Shown in pieces: positions 16,451 to 24,821 of a DNA stretch of 64,000 nt. The stretch lies in contig JBBSPE010000001.1 in NCBI GenBank assembly GCA_038259155.1, positions 1 to 64,000 on the forward strand. The letters run 5' to 3'. This stretch comes from JAABRT01 sp038259155. GTDB lineage: Bacteria > Gemmatimonadota > Gemmatimonadetes > Gemmatimonadales > Gemmatimonadaceae. Positions within the stretch are counted from its first letter, which is position 1. Each line of letters opens with the position of its first letter. The position numbers were made by a program, and so were the translations under genes. The notes under the pieces were generated by a model that made no database searches, was not told the DNA's origin, and saw only the letters and a program-made list of their open reading frames with translations.

Positions 16451-16885
16451 ATGAATCCCGACGAGATCAACGCCCTTGTGGCGAGTGTACAGGCCGCCAA
16501 AGCCTCCGGCCAGCCAGCGGCCGGCGCTACGTCAGACGCGGCGTCCGCCTCCACGACCCCGGCCGCGCCTCAGGCGCCGCAGCTGGCCGAGTTCGAGCGC
16601 GTGGCCGCCAGCAACTCCGAAGTGCCGCTCAGCATGCTGTTCAGCCTCACGCTCCCGATTTCGATCGAGCTCGGGCGGACCACCATGACGGTTCAGGAAA
16701 TCCTGCGTCTCGGGCGCGGCTCCGTCATCCAGCTCGACCGGCTGGCCGGCCACCCGATTGACATCTTCGTGGGGGACCGCCGCTTTGCCGAGGGCGAAGT
16801 CGTGGTGCTCGGTGAACACTTCGGTGTCCGCGTGACGCGCATTCTCGCGCGCGGACCAGCCGCCGCCAGCCAAGAAGCCGCGTGA
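16451..16885 (+). CDS. fliN: Flagellar motor switch protein FliN
   Basis: The 144-residue product has a low-complexity N-terminus and a C-terminal SpoA/FliN domain with PLSMLFSLTLPISIELGRTT, VQEILRLGRGSVIQLDRLAG and VVLGEHFGVRVTRI. FliN forms the lower ring of the C ring and binds FliH. It follows fliM by 17 bases and overlaps the next gene by four. Confidence 0.95.
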   Translation: MNPDEINALVASVQAAKASGQPAAGATSDAASASTTPAAPQAPQLAEFERVAASNSEVPLSMLFSLTLPISIELGRTTMTVQEILRLGRGSVIQLDRLAGHPIDIFVGDRRFAEGEVVVLGEHFGVRVTRILARGPAAASQEAA

Positions 16886-18483
16886 TGCTGCCGGCCGGCC
16901 TTGGCATTCTTGCCGCGCTCGCCCTCGTGCTCGGGCTCATGGGCGTGGGCGTGTGGGCGCTCAAACGTATGGGGGCCGTGCCCTCTGGCGGCAAGACGCG
17001 TCTCCCCGTGGAAATTGTGCAGCGGTTGCCGCTTGGCCCCAAGTCCGGGCTGGCCGTGGTGCGTGTCGGGGAAAAGGTCCTGGCCGTCTCCGTGGGAGAC
17101 GGCGGCGTCCATACCCTCTTTGAGGTGGATGAGTCCGATCGGCTGCGTATCGTGGCGCAGAGCGACATGGCGCTGCCCCAGGTTTCAAGCGCCGTGGCGC
17201 AGTCGCGCATCGCGGCGTCCGTCCAGGGTGTGCTCACCGGTCCGCTGCAGCGTGCGTTCGGGAGCCATCGAGCGGGTATGCCGACGCCGGCCGCCCTCGA
17301 GGCCTTTGCCCAGAGCATGAGCCGAGCGCTCGAGGCCGACCCGGCGCCGGCGCCGACCCCTCAGGCCGCCGCAGCGCCCGCACCCCCGCTCGATCGCCCG
17401 CTCGATCGCCCGCTCGATCGCGACCTGCATTCGGTGCTCGCGATGACCTTCGCGCCCTCCACACGCCTGCTCTCGTTCGTGGCCGTCTGCGCGCTGTCGT
17501 GGCTCGCGGTTGCCCCGCTACACGCGCAGGGAGCGCCGCCGGAAACTGCGCCGCCGGACGCAACCCGCGCGCCGGTGGTGGCCCCCATCTCGCCGACGCC
17601 GGCCACCCCCGCGACGCCGACCAGCGCCACCACACAGGCGGCCGTCACGCGTCCGGTCACGCCGACCGCCGCGCGGTCAACGGCGCCCACGGTCACGGCG
17701 GCGCTCCAAGACGGGACCGCCGCCGTCGAGCCGGCCTCCGCCGCGCCGGCCTCCGCCGCGCCGGCCTCCGCCGCGCCGGCCTCCGCCGCTGACGCGATCG
17801 CCGGCCTCGTGCCCCAGCTCGACCTCCGCATGGGCAACGGCCCCGACGGCGGACTGCGCCTCAACGGCACGGTCGGCGTCGTGCTCATGATGGGACTGCT
17901 GTCGATGGTGCCCACGCTCATCCTCATGATGACGGGCTTCACGCGCATTCTCATCGTGCTGCACTTCCTCAAGCAGGCCATGGGCACGCAGAGTGCGCCG
18001 CCGGCCCACCTGGTGGGCGCGCTGGCCCTGCTGCTCACGGGATTCGTGATGGCCCCTACCCTTACCGAGGCCAATCGCACGGCGATTACCCCTTGGCTGG
18101 AGGGGCGCATGGAGCAGACGGAAATGCTCAAGGTGGGCGTGGTGCCCTTCCGGGAGTTCATGCTGCGCCAGACCAATGAGAAGGACCTACGCACCTTCGT
18201 GGACATGAGCCGGATCGCCCCGCCCGACACGCCCGACGACGTCCCCCTGCACGTGCTCATGTCCGCCTTCGTGGCCAGCGAGCTGCGCACGGCCTTCCAG
18301 ATCGGCTTCGCCATCTACCTCCCGTTCATCATCATCGACGCGGTCGTCGCCTCGGTGCTGATGGCCATGGGCATGTTCATGCTGCCGCCTGCCATGATCT
18401 CGCTGCCCTTCAAGCTGCTGCTGTTCGTGCTGGTGGACGGCTGGTCGCTCACGATTCAGAGCCTGGTGCAGAGCTTCCGCTAG
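16882..18483 (+). CDS. fliOP: FliO-FliP fusion, flagellar export gate
   Basis: One open frame of 533 residues covers what are usually two genes. Residues 1-125 look like FliO: a membrane helix at 5-27, then KTRLPVEIVQRLPLGPKSG and VVRVGEKVLAVSVG. Residues about 315-533 are FliP: GVVLMMGLLSMVPTLILMM, MTGFTRILIVLHFLKQA, the charged DDVPLHVLMSAFVASELRTAF and AMGMFMLPPAMISLPFKLLL. Between them are repeats (PLDR x3, ASAAP x4) and, at residue 188 (ATG 17443), a complete signal peptide ending LAVAPLHAQG. FliP normally has such a signal, so a separate fliP could start at 17443; I see no good ribosome site there. Both starts may be used. GTG 16882 overlaps the fliN stop, and ATG 16885 is one codon later. 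Confidence 0.88.
   Translation: MMLPAGLGILAALALVLGLMGVGVWALKRMGAVPSGGKTRLPVEIVQRLPLGPKSGLAVVRVGEKVLAVSVGDGGVHTLFEVDESDRLRIVAQSDMALPQVSSAVAQSRIAASVQGVLTGPLQRAFGSHRAGMPTPAALEAFAQSMSRALEADPAPAPTPQAAAAPAPPLDRPLDRPLDRDLHSVLAMTFAPSTRLLSFVAVCALSWLAVAPLHAQGAPPETAPPDATRAPVVAPISPTPATPATPTSATTQAAVTRPVTPTAARSTAPTVTAALQDGTAAVEPASAAPASAAPASAAPASAADAIAGLVPQLDLRMGNGPDGGLRLNGTVGVVLMMGLLSMVPTLILMMTGFTRILIVLHFLKQAMGTQSAPPAHLVGALALLLTGFVMAPTLTEANRTAITPWLEGRMEQTEMLKVGVVPFREFMLRQTNEKDLRTFVDMSRIAPPDTPDDVPLHVLMSAFVASELRTAFQIGFAIYLPFIIIDAVVASVLMAMGMFMLPPAMISLPFKLLLFVLVDGWSLTIQSLVQSFR
17389..17424 (+). repeat. Three 12-base direct repeats in the FliO-FliP linker
   Basis: CTCGATCGCCCG is present at 17389 and 17401, and a third copy with its last bases changed starts at 17413. 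It encodes Leu-Asp-Arg-Pro units just before the internal fliP signal peptide, and keeps the reading frame in multiples of three. Confidence 0.7.
17731..17790 (+). repeat. Four 15-base direct repeats in the FliO-FliP linker
   Basis: The unit CCGGCCTCCGCCGCG occurs four times in tandem, the last copy differing in its final base. It encodes Pro-Ala-Ser-Ala-Ala units in the periplasmic linker before the FliP core. Units are multiples of three, so copy number could change without shifting the frame. Confidence 0.85.
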
Positions 18484-18521
18484 CGAGCGCCCGAATCATC
18501 ACGTTGCCGTCATCGGCCATC

Positions 18522-18555
18522 ATCGCCGTCCCGCACTCGCGGGGCGGCGATTTTT
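18522..18555 (+). terminator. Strong intrinsic terminator after fliOP
   Basis: ATCGCCGTCCCGC (18522-18534) pairs with GCGGGGCGGCGAT (18539-18551) with a single G-U wobble, around the loop ACTC. The stem is followed at once by TTTTT (18551-18555). This is a classical Rho-independent terminator, about 40 bases after the fliP stop, on the + strand. Confidence 0.88.
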
Positions 18556-18685
18556 GCGACGTGGCGCACAAGGCGGCAGCTCCTTCCGCCCTACCGACCG
18601 CGGCCCATGGCCACGCTGAGAGCCCGGAAGATTCTGCCGGATTCGCGGAAGGTTCGCCAGCACACAAGAGTAAGATCAATCCGCC

Positions 18686-18705
18686 TAAGTCTTTATTAGT
18701 CAATC
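18686..18705 (+). promoter_or_regulatory. Shared upstream motif before fliQ
   Basis: TAAGTC at 18686-18691 is followed by AATC after ten bases. It agrees with the site at 34686 in 14 of 20 positions and with that at 2377 in 11 of 18. It lies 135 bases before the fliQ start; the flgF site lies 136 bases before its start. This common position supports a shared promoter or operator function. Confidence 0.4.
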
Positions 18706-18820
18706 ATTTCCATTTTTCGTACACAGGATAATCGTCGTGGTACGACTCCTGCTCTAACACAGCACCAAGACGGGGCAATTCGCCGTCACCTCCTCACGAA
18801 CTTCACTCCAGATCTCCCGC

Positions 18821-19090
18821 ATGTCGCACCAGTTCGTCATCGACCTGTCACGCGAAGCCATCCTCACGGCACTCATGGTGTCGGCACCGATGCTCATCAT
18901 CGCACTCGGCGTCGGACTCCTGGTCAGCGTCTTCCAGTCGGTCACGCAGATCCAGGAGCAGACCCTCTCCTTCGTGCCCAAGCTCGTCATGGTCGGCGCC
19001 GCCTTCATCATCGGCCTGCCCTGGCTGCTCCAGATCCTCATCAAGTACACCACCTCCCTCATCCAGGGCATTCCCGGGATGGTGGGGTGA
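18821..19090 (+). CDS. fliQ: Flagellar export gate protein FliQ
   Basis: The 89-residue protein has two membrane helices (about 14-38 and 56-80) with the FliQ core VGLLVSVFQSVTQIQEQTLS and FVPKLVMVG. FliQ joins FliP and FliR in the core of the type III export gate. Size is exact for the family. It is followed by fliR with an overlap of four bases. Confidence 0.95.
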   Translation: MSHQFVIDLSREAILTALMVSAPMLIIALGVGLLVSVFQSVTQIQEQTLSFVPKLVMVGAAFIIGLPWLLQILIKYTTSLIQGIPGMVG

Positions 19091-19881
19091 ACTCGTTCCC
19101 CGACCTCTTCGCGCCCGGCATGGCGGCCACGCTCGTGCTTGTCGCGCTTCGGGTGGGTGGGCTCCTGCTCATCGCCCCGATGTGGTCGGCCAAAACCGTC
19201 CCCATGCGCGTCCGGACGGCGTGTCTCGTGATCTTTGCGGTCCTCCTCCTCCCAACCGCACTCGCGAGCGCGCCGGCCGGTGGCGCGGTCATCACCCCGG
19301 CCAGCTTCATCGGCGAGACGCTCATCGGCTTCGCCATCGGCATGGCCGGTGCCGTCATCGTCGCCGGCGCCGAAGCAGCCGGAGACATGATGTCCATCTC
19401 CATCGGCCTCTCCGGCGCCTCGATCTTCAATCCCATGAACGGCGGCCAGACCATGGTGCTCGGCCAGTTCATGCAGCTGCTCACGCTCGTGCTCCTGCTC
19501 ACCGCCGGTGGGCACGTGATGATGCTCCAGGCGCTGGCCGAAACCTTCCGCATCCTGCCGCTCGGCGGCGAGTTGCACATGGCCGAGGGCGCACGCTCGC
19601 TCGCCACGGCCGGCTCTACGATCTTCGGTGCCGCCCTTCGATTCTCGGCGCCGGTGCTCGGCGCCATCATGCTGGCCAACATGTCGCTCGGGGTGCTCAG
19701 CCGCGCCGCGCCGCAGCTCAACATCTTCTCCGTCGCGTTCCCGCTGCAGATCGGCATCGGCATGCTGACGCTGGCCCTCGTCCTCTCGGTGGTTGGCGAG
19801 TCGATCAGCCGCTGGCCGGCTGAGTACCACGCCTCGCTCGAGACCACGTTCCGCGCCTTCGCGCCCGCCGGGGCACGCTGA
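19087..19881 (+). CDS. fliR: Flagellar export gate protein FliR
   Basis: The 264-residue, strongly hydrophobic protein has about six membrane segments and the family pattern VALRVGGLLLIAPMWSAKTV, VRTACLVIFAVLLLP and GFAIGMAGAVIVAGAEAAGD. FliR completes the FliP/Q/R core of the export gate. GTG 19087 overlaps the fliQ stop (GTGA). Size is typical. Confidence 0.94.
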   Translation: MNSFPDLFAPGMAATLVLVALRVGGLLLIAPMWSAKTVPMRVRTACLVIFAVLLLPTALASAPAGGAVITPASFIGETLIGFAIGMAGAVIVAGAEAAGDMMSISIGLSGASIFNPMNGGQTMVLGQFMQLLTLVLLLTAGGHVMMLQALAETFRILPLGGELHMAEGARSLATAGSTIFGAALRFSAPVLGAIMLANMSLGVLSRAAPQLNIFSVAFPLQIGIGMLTLALVLSVVGESISRWPAEYHASLETTFRAFAPAGAR

Positions 19882-19882
19882 C

Positions 19883-20980
19883 ATGGCCAAGGACGGCGAA
19901 ACCGGCGAAAAGACCGAAGAAGCCTCGGGCAGAAAGCTCGAGGACGCACGCAATGACGGACAGATCGCGAAAAGCCCCGAAGCCATGACGGCGGCGTTTC
20001 TGCTCGGCATGACCATCACGCTCACCACGGCGGGCCCGCCGCTGTGGCGCTTCCTGTTGGAAGCCATGGGCGAAAGCCTGGCCATCGCCGGTGATCGTTC
20101 GCTGGACGGAGCCGGTTCGGTCATGCTCATCCAGAAGTTTGGCTGGCGCTCACTCGCGGCCATGGCCGGCGTGCTCGGCGCGAGCGTCGTGATCGCCATT
20201 GGCGTGAATCTGGCGCAGGTGGGACCGCTGTTCACCGTAAAGACGCTCGAACCCAAGTTCGAACGGCTGAACCCGATTGCCGGCTTCGCCAAAATTTTCT
20301 CGCCGCGCTCTGCCGTGGAGCTGGCCAAGTCACTGTTCAAGCTCGGCATCGTGGCGCTGGTGGTGTGGATCACGCTCCGTCGCGCACTCCCCGATCTCGA
20401 AACGCTCGCGCTGCTCGAACCATCGGCGCTCATGAGCACCGTGGGTCAGTACAGCATCGCCCTGCTTCGCAATGCGGGCATGCTGTTCCTGGTGCTCGCG
20501 GGCGCCGACTACGGCTACCAGCGCTGGCAGCGGCTGGAAGACCTGAAAATGACCAAGCAGGAGGTCAAGGACGAGAGCAAGAATGCCGAGGGTGATGCGG
20601 GCATCAAGGGACGTCGTCGCGCCATCGCGCGTGAGCGGATTCGTCGCCAGATGTTCACCGACGTGCCGTCCGCTGACGTGGTGATCGTCAACCCGACGCA
20701 CATTGCCATCGCCCTCAAGTACGACCCCGACCTCGCGCCCGCCCCGTTCGTGCTCGCGCTGGGCCAGCGCCGTATTGCCGAAAAGATCAAGGCGATCGCG
20801 TTCGCGTCCAATGTGCCGGTGATCGAGAACAAGCCGCTCGCGCGTGCGCTCATCAAGTCGGCGCGCGTGGGCTCCATGATCCCGGTCGATTTCTATCTCG
20901 CGGTCGCTGAAGTCCTGGCGTTCGTGCTTCGTCAACGACAGCGCCACGGCAATCGCTGGCGTGGCAACGCGGCGGCCTGA
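19883..20980 (+). CDS. flhB: Flagellar export switch protein FlhB
   Basis: FlhB sets the substrate class of the export gate and cleaves itself. The 365-residue product opens with KDGETGEKTEEASGRKLEDA, a typical FlhB start, has four membrane helices, and shows the autocleavage site NPTH in VIVNPTHIAIALKYD (about residue 270). The ATG at 19883 is chosen; the longer frame upstream is the Arg-rich shadow of fliR. An unconserved basic tail (RQRQRHGNRWRGN) ends the protein. Confidence 0.95.
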   Translation: MAKDGETGEKTEEASGRKLEDARNDGQIAKSPEAMTAAFLLGMTITLTTAGPPLWRFLLEAMGESLAIAGDRSLDGAGSVMLIQKFGWRSLAAMAGVLGASVVIAIGVNLAQVGPLFTVKTLEPKFERLNPIAGFAKIFSPRSAVELAKSLFKLGIVALVVWITLRRALPDLETLALLEPSALMSTVGQYSIALLRNAGMLFLVLAGADYGYQRWQRLEDLKMTKQEVKDESKNAEGDAGIKGRRRAIARERIRRQMFTDVPSADVVIVNPTHIAIALKYDPDLAPAPFVLALGQRRIAEKIKAIAFASNVPVIENKPLARALIKSARVGSMIPVDFYLAVAEVLAFVLRQRQRHGNRWRGNAAA

Positions 20981-20982
20981 GC

Positions 20983-23073
20983 ATGGCCACCGCCGCACTC
21001 GCCATGCCCATGGACGGCGCCGTCGGACGCCGTCGCGCCGAAGCCGCGCTCGCCATCGAGGTGGTGTTCATCATCGCGCTGATCGTGTTGCCGTTGCCTC
21101 CGGTCCTGCTCGACCTCTGCCTGGCCGCCAGCATCGGGCTCTCGCTCGTGGTGCTGCTGGTGTCGCTGTACAACACCAACCCACTCGACTTCAGCTCGTT
21201 TCCGTCGCTGCTGCTGCTGCTCACGCTGTTCCGGATCGGCCTGAACGTTTCGAGTACGCGCCTCATTCTGTCCCGCGGCGAGGCCGGCGAGGTCATCGAG
21301 GCGTTCGGCGCGTTTGTCATCGGCGGCAACTATGCCGTCGGCATTGTCATCTTTCTCATTCTTGTCGGCATCAACTTCATTGTCATCACGAAGGGTGCCG
21401 GCCGCATTGCCGAAGTGGCCGCGCGCTTCACGCTTGACGCGATGCCCGGCAAGCAGATGGCCATCGACGCCGATCTCTCGGCCGGCCTGATCGACGAGAA
21501 GGAAGCCCGCATGCGTCGCGATGACATTGCGCGCACGGCCGATTTCTACGGCGCCATGGACGGCGCGTCCAAGTACGTGAAGGGCGACGCGATCCTCGGC
21601 ATCCTCGTGGTGATCGTCAACATCCTGGGCGGCATCTTCATTGGTGTCGTACAGCGCGGCATGGATATCTCCACGGCCGCTTCCACGTACACGATTCTCA
21701 CCGTCGGTGACGGCCTCGTGTCGCAGATCCCGGGCCTGATCATCTCCACGGCCTCCGGCATCATGGTCACGGCCGCCACCGGCACCGACCGCATAGGCGT
21801 GGTGCTGAGCCAGCAGCTGAGCGCGCATCCACGCGCACTCTGGATGGTGAGTGGCATGCTCGGCGCGTTCGCGCTGGTGCCGGGACTTCCCATGTTGCCG
21901 TTCATCGCACTCGCTGGCGGCACCGCCCTGCTGGCGCGTGCGAGTGGCAAGCAGGAAACGCGGCGTGAGGAGCTGGCGCAGCTCGGTCCGGCGCCCGAGC
22001 CGGAGGCGCCGCAGGACAGCGATCCCATGCGTGACCTGCTGCAGATCGATCCGATTGAACTCGAAGTCGGGTACGCGCTCATCCCGCTGGTGGACGAAGG
22101 CCAGGGTGGCGATCTGCTGGAGCGCATCTCGCTGCTCCGCAAGCAGGCCGCGCTCGAACTCGGCATTCTCGTGCCGCCCATTCGCATTCGCGACGACATT
22201 CGCCTGCCGGCGAACGAGTACCTCATCAAGCTGCGCGGCTCTGAAGTCGCGCGTGGTGAAGTGCTGCCGCGCTTTCTCATGGCGCTCGATACCGGGGGCG
22301 TGGTGGGCGACATCGACGGTATGGAGACGGTGGATCCCTCGTTCGGCATGCCCGCGCGCTGGGTGGCCACGAGCCGACGCTCCGAAGCAGAGGCGATGGG
22401 TTTCGTGGTGGTGGAGCCCACGACCGTTGTGGCCACGCACCTCATGGAAACACTCAAGAGCAACGCCGCCGAACTGCTCGGTCGCCAGGAAGTGCAGGGC
22501 ATGATCGAGACACTCAAGAAGACGCACCCCGCGCTCGTTGATGAAATCGTGCCGGCCAAGGTGTCGCTCAGTGTACTGCATCGCGTGCTGCAGCGCCTGC
22601 TGCGCGAGCGCGTGCCCATTCGCGATCTCGTCACCATTCTCGAGGCTGTGGGCGACAGTGCCGAAACGAGCAAGGATCCGGAAGTCCTCACCGAGGCGGC
22701 ACGTCGTGCACTCACCAATGTCATTGCGCGGTTGTTCGCGGATGCCAGCGGCACCGTGCGCGGCGTGACCATTGGTCCACGGCTCGAGGGCGCACTCACC
22801 GGCCTGTTCTCGCCACGCGTCGCGCAGGCCGGCATGCCGCTGCTCACGCCCGATTCGCTCGCCGGCTTGCTGCGCTCGCTCAACCAGCTCGCGTCCACGT
22901 ACGCCGTGGACGGTCGTCCGCTGCCCCTCATCACGCCGCCGTCACTCCGCGTGGGTGTGCGTCGCCTGATCGAACCCGTGTTGCCTTCACTGCCCGTCGT
23001 CTCGCTGGGCGAACTGCCCGCGACCATCTCGCTCAACAGCGTCGCCACCTGGGAGCTGCCCCATGCAACTTGA
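20983..23073 (+). CDS. flhA: Flagellar biosynthesis protein FlhA
   Basis: FlhA is the largest gate component: an N-terminal membrane domain of about eight helices and a C-terminal cytoplasmic ring that binds chaperones and FliJ. The 696-residue protein has normal length and shows LLVSLYNTNPLDFSSFPSLL, DAMPGKQMAIDADLSAGLI (the FHIPEP region), and the cytoplasmic motifs VPPIRIRDDIRLPANEY and ILHRV-like core. It follows flhB by two bases and overlaps flhF by eleven. Confidence 0.96.
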   Translation: MATAALAMPMDGAVGRRRAEAALAIEVVFIIALIVLPLPPVLLDLCLAASIGLSLVVLLVSLYNTNPLDFSSFPSLLLLLTLFRIGLNVSSTRLILSRGEAGEVIEAFGAFVIGGNYAVGIVIFLILVGINFIVITKGAGRIAEVAARFTLDAMPGKQMAIDADLSAGLIDEKEARMRRDDIARTADFYGAMDGASKYVKGDAILGILVVIVNILGGIFIGVVQRGMDISTAASTYTILTVGDGLVSQIPGLIISTASGIMVTAATGTDRIGVVLSQQLSAHPRALWMVSGMLGAFALVPGLPMLPFIALAGGTALLARASGKQETRREELAQLGPAPEPEAPQDSDPMRDLLQIDPIELEVGYALIPLVDEGQGGDLLERISLLRKQAALELGILVPPIRIRDDIRLPANEYLIKLRGSEVARGEVLPRFLMALDTGGVVGDIDGMETVDPSFGMPARWVATSRRSEAEAMGFVVVEPTTVVATHLMETLKSNAAELLGRQEVQGMIETLKKTHPALVDEIVPAKVSLSVLHRVLQRLLRERVPIRDLVTILEAVGDSAETSKDPEVLTEAARRALTNVIARLFADASGTVRGVTIGPRLEGALTGLFSPRVAQAGMPLLTPDSLAGLLRSLNQLASTYAVDGRPLPLITPPSLRVGVRRLIEPVLPSLPVVSLGELPATISLNSVATWELPHAT

Positions 23074-23905
23074 GTCCTTCCGCGGCGCCGACTTCAGTCA
23101 GGTCTCGGCACGCGCGCGTCGCTCGCTGGGCGACGACGTCATGATTCTGCACACGCGCACCGTGCGGGACGACGGCGTGCCGCAGGTGGAAGTGCTGGCT
23201 GCGCCCGCCTCCACGCTCGAGCACGTGCAGTCGCGACTCGAAGCCGCTCCGTTGCCCGCACCCATGCGGCGTCCCAACGGCCGTCCGTACGTGATCGCGC
23301 TCGTGGGCCCCACCGGTGCCGGCAAGACCACCACGGCTGCCAAGCTCGCGGTGCGGCCCGGCACGTTCGGCATCGCGCGCACCGGCCTGATCACGCTCGA
23401 CACCTACCGCGTGGGTGGCATGGAGCAGCTCGCCACATACGCTGAACTTGCCAACGTGCCGTTTGACGTCGTGTACGACGCGCGTGAGATCAATGACACG
23501 CTGTCGCGCCTGCGCGATTGCGATGTCGTGATTGTGGATACACCGGGCCGTTCGCCCGCCGCTGCCGACGTGACGGACCGCTGGCGCTCGCTGCTCGACG
23601 CGATGCAGCCCGACGAAGTGCATCTCGTGCTGCCCGCCACCATCCGTGGCGATCTCGCACTCGACACCGAGCGCGCCTATCGCACCTCGAACACGCATGT
23701 GGGTGCTTCGCATCTGCTGTTGTCCAAGCTTGATGAAGTGCCCGCCGAACGCGGCGTCACCGACCTCGCACTCTCGCTCGCACTGTCCACGCGCTGGATC
23801 ACCGATGGACAGGACGTACCGGCCAACCTGGCCGCCTCCGTGCCGCGCCTGCTGCGTGCCTTTGGTCTAAGCGTCGATACCGATCTCACGTGGAAGGCCG
23901 CCTGA
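23063..23905 (+). CDS. flhF: FlhF-type SRP GTPase
   Basis: FlhF is an SRP-family GTPase that places the flagellum. The 280-residue protein has the P-loop VGPTGAGKTTTAAKLA (about 81-96), the DTYRVGGMEQLATYAEL block and DTPG. It begins with MQLESFRGADFSQV, the usual FlhF start, but the variable basic domain that follows is reduced to about 40 residues, making this among the shortest FlhF proteins. It overlaps flhA by eleven bases and flhG by one. Confidence 0.9.
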   Translation: MQLESFRGADFSQVSARARRSLGDDVMILHTRTVRDDGVPQVEVLAAPASTLEHVQSRLEAAPLPAPMRRPNGRPYVIALVGPTGAGKTTTAAKLAVRPGTFGIARTGLITLDTYRVGGMEQLATYAELANVPFDVVYDAREINDTLSRLRDCDVVIVDTPGRSPAAADVTDRWRSLLDAMQPDEVHLVLPATIRGDLALDTERAYRTSNTHVGASHLLLSKLDEVPAERGVTDLALSLALSTRWITDGQDVPANLAASVPRLLRAFGLSVDTDLTWKAA

Positions 23906-24786
23906 TGTCGGCGCTGCTCACCACACCCGCGCGCACGTCGCAGCTGGATGGATTGCGACACGCACTGGCCGGTCGGCCGACGGCGGAACGCTCGCGTGGG
24001 ACCGATGCCTCCGGGACGATCGTGCTCGTGGTGGCCAGCGGTCGCGGCGGCAGTGGCACGTCGCTCGTGGCGGCCTCGCTCGCACTGGCCGCGTCGGGTG
24101 ACGGCCATCGCACGCTGCTGATTGATGGTGACGAGCTGCTGGGGCCGCACGCGCTGCTGCTCGGCGTCACGGCGCCTGCGCGCTGGCCGGACCTGCTCGG
24201 CGGCGCCGTGCGGGCGACGGATCTTCCGATTGCGCTGTCCGATTCACTCGCCCTCGTCGCGGGCGGACGCTCCGCGGACGGCGCGCTCGCGACACCGCTG
24301 TCAGGCGCGGAGCGTCGCGCCTGCTTCACACGCCTGCACACACTCGCGGAGTCGTATGCCTTGGTGGTGATCGATGCCGGTGCGCGGTTGGACGCAGTGC
24401 TTGCCGCGCTCGAAGGTGGCCGCGCCACACCGCGCCTCGTGATCGTGACTGCCGGCCAGGATCCGATCGCCATGGCGTCCTCCTACGCGCTGCTCAAGGC
24501 CGTGAATGCACGCGTGCCGCAGCTCGACATCGACATTCTGGCCAATCGGCTGGATGACAGTACGGCCTCACGCGTGGCGGATACGCTCGCACACGGCGCT
24601 CAGCAGTTCCTCGCGCGTCCGCTCTCGTTTGCCGGCGCCGTGCCGCACGACCTCGCACTCGACGCCGCGCTTCGCGCCGGCATGCCCTTTCTTGACGCCG
24701 TCACCGGATCACCGGTTGCGGTTGCCGCCCACGACACCGTGCTCCGCATGCTGCCGTTGGCTTCCACCTCTCGCTTCGGTAACTGA
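23905..24786 (+). CDS. flhG: FlhG/MinD-like protein with degenerate P-loop
   Basis: FlhG (YlxH, MotR) is a MinD-type ATPase that limits flagellar number and acts with FlhF. The 293-residue protein follows flhF and has the MinD-like features VVASGRGGSGTSLVAASLA (45-60), LLIDGDELLG and VVIDAGARLD. However, in the deviant Walker A motif, canonical KGGxGKT, both lysines are missing: Arg47 replaces the signature lysine and Thr52 replaces the P-loop lysine. ATP binding and dimer-dependent hydrolysis may thus be lost or altered. ATG 23905 overlaps the flhF stop; GTG 23890 is the alternative start. Confidence 0.85.
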   Translation: MSALLTTPARTSQLDGLRHALAGRPTAERSRGTDASGTIVLVVASGRGGSGTSLVAASLALAASGDGHRTLLIDGDELLGPHALLLGVTAPARWPDLLGGAVRATDLPIALSDSLALVAGGRSADGALATPLSGAERRACFTRLHTLAESYALVVIDAGARLDAVLAALEGGRATPRLVIVTAGQDPIAMASSYALLKAVNARVPQLDIDILANRLDDSTASRVADTLAHGAQQFLARPLSFAGAVPHDLALDAALRAGMPFLDAVTGSPVAVAAHDTVLRMLPLASTSRFGN

Positions 24787-24821
24787 CCGTGCCTGTCATT
24801 TCGCCTCGGGGACCTCTGACC

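Larger units (their letters stand above)
18484..18820 (+). other. Intergenic region between fliOP and fliQ
   Basis: These 337 bases hold the terminator at 18522-18555 and, after 18660, an AT-rich tract (with TTTATTAGTCAATCATTTCC) that contrasts with the surrounding high GC and looks like the promoter region for fliQ-fliR-flhB-flhA-flhF-flhG-fliA. No convincing small gene is seen. Normally fliP and fliQ are adjacent, so the transcription break here is unusual. Confidence 0.6.

Noticed and set aside
17731..17790. Tandem 15-base repeats as a phase-variable switch
   Set aside because: Unit length is a multiple of three, so copy change alters the linker but cannot turn the gene off. Listed as a repeat only.
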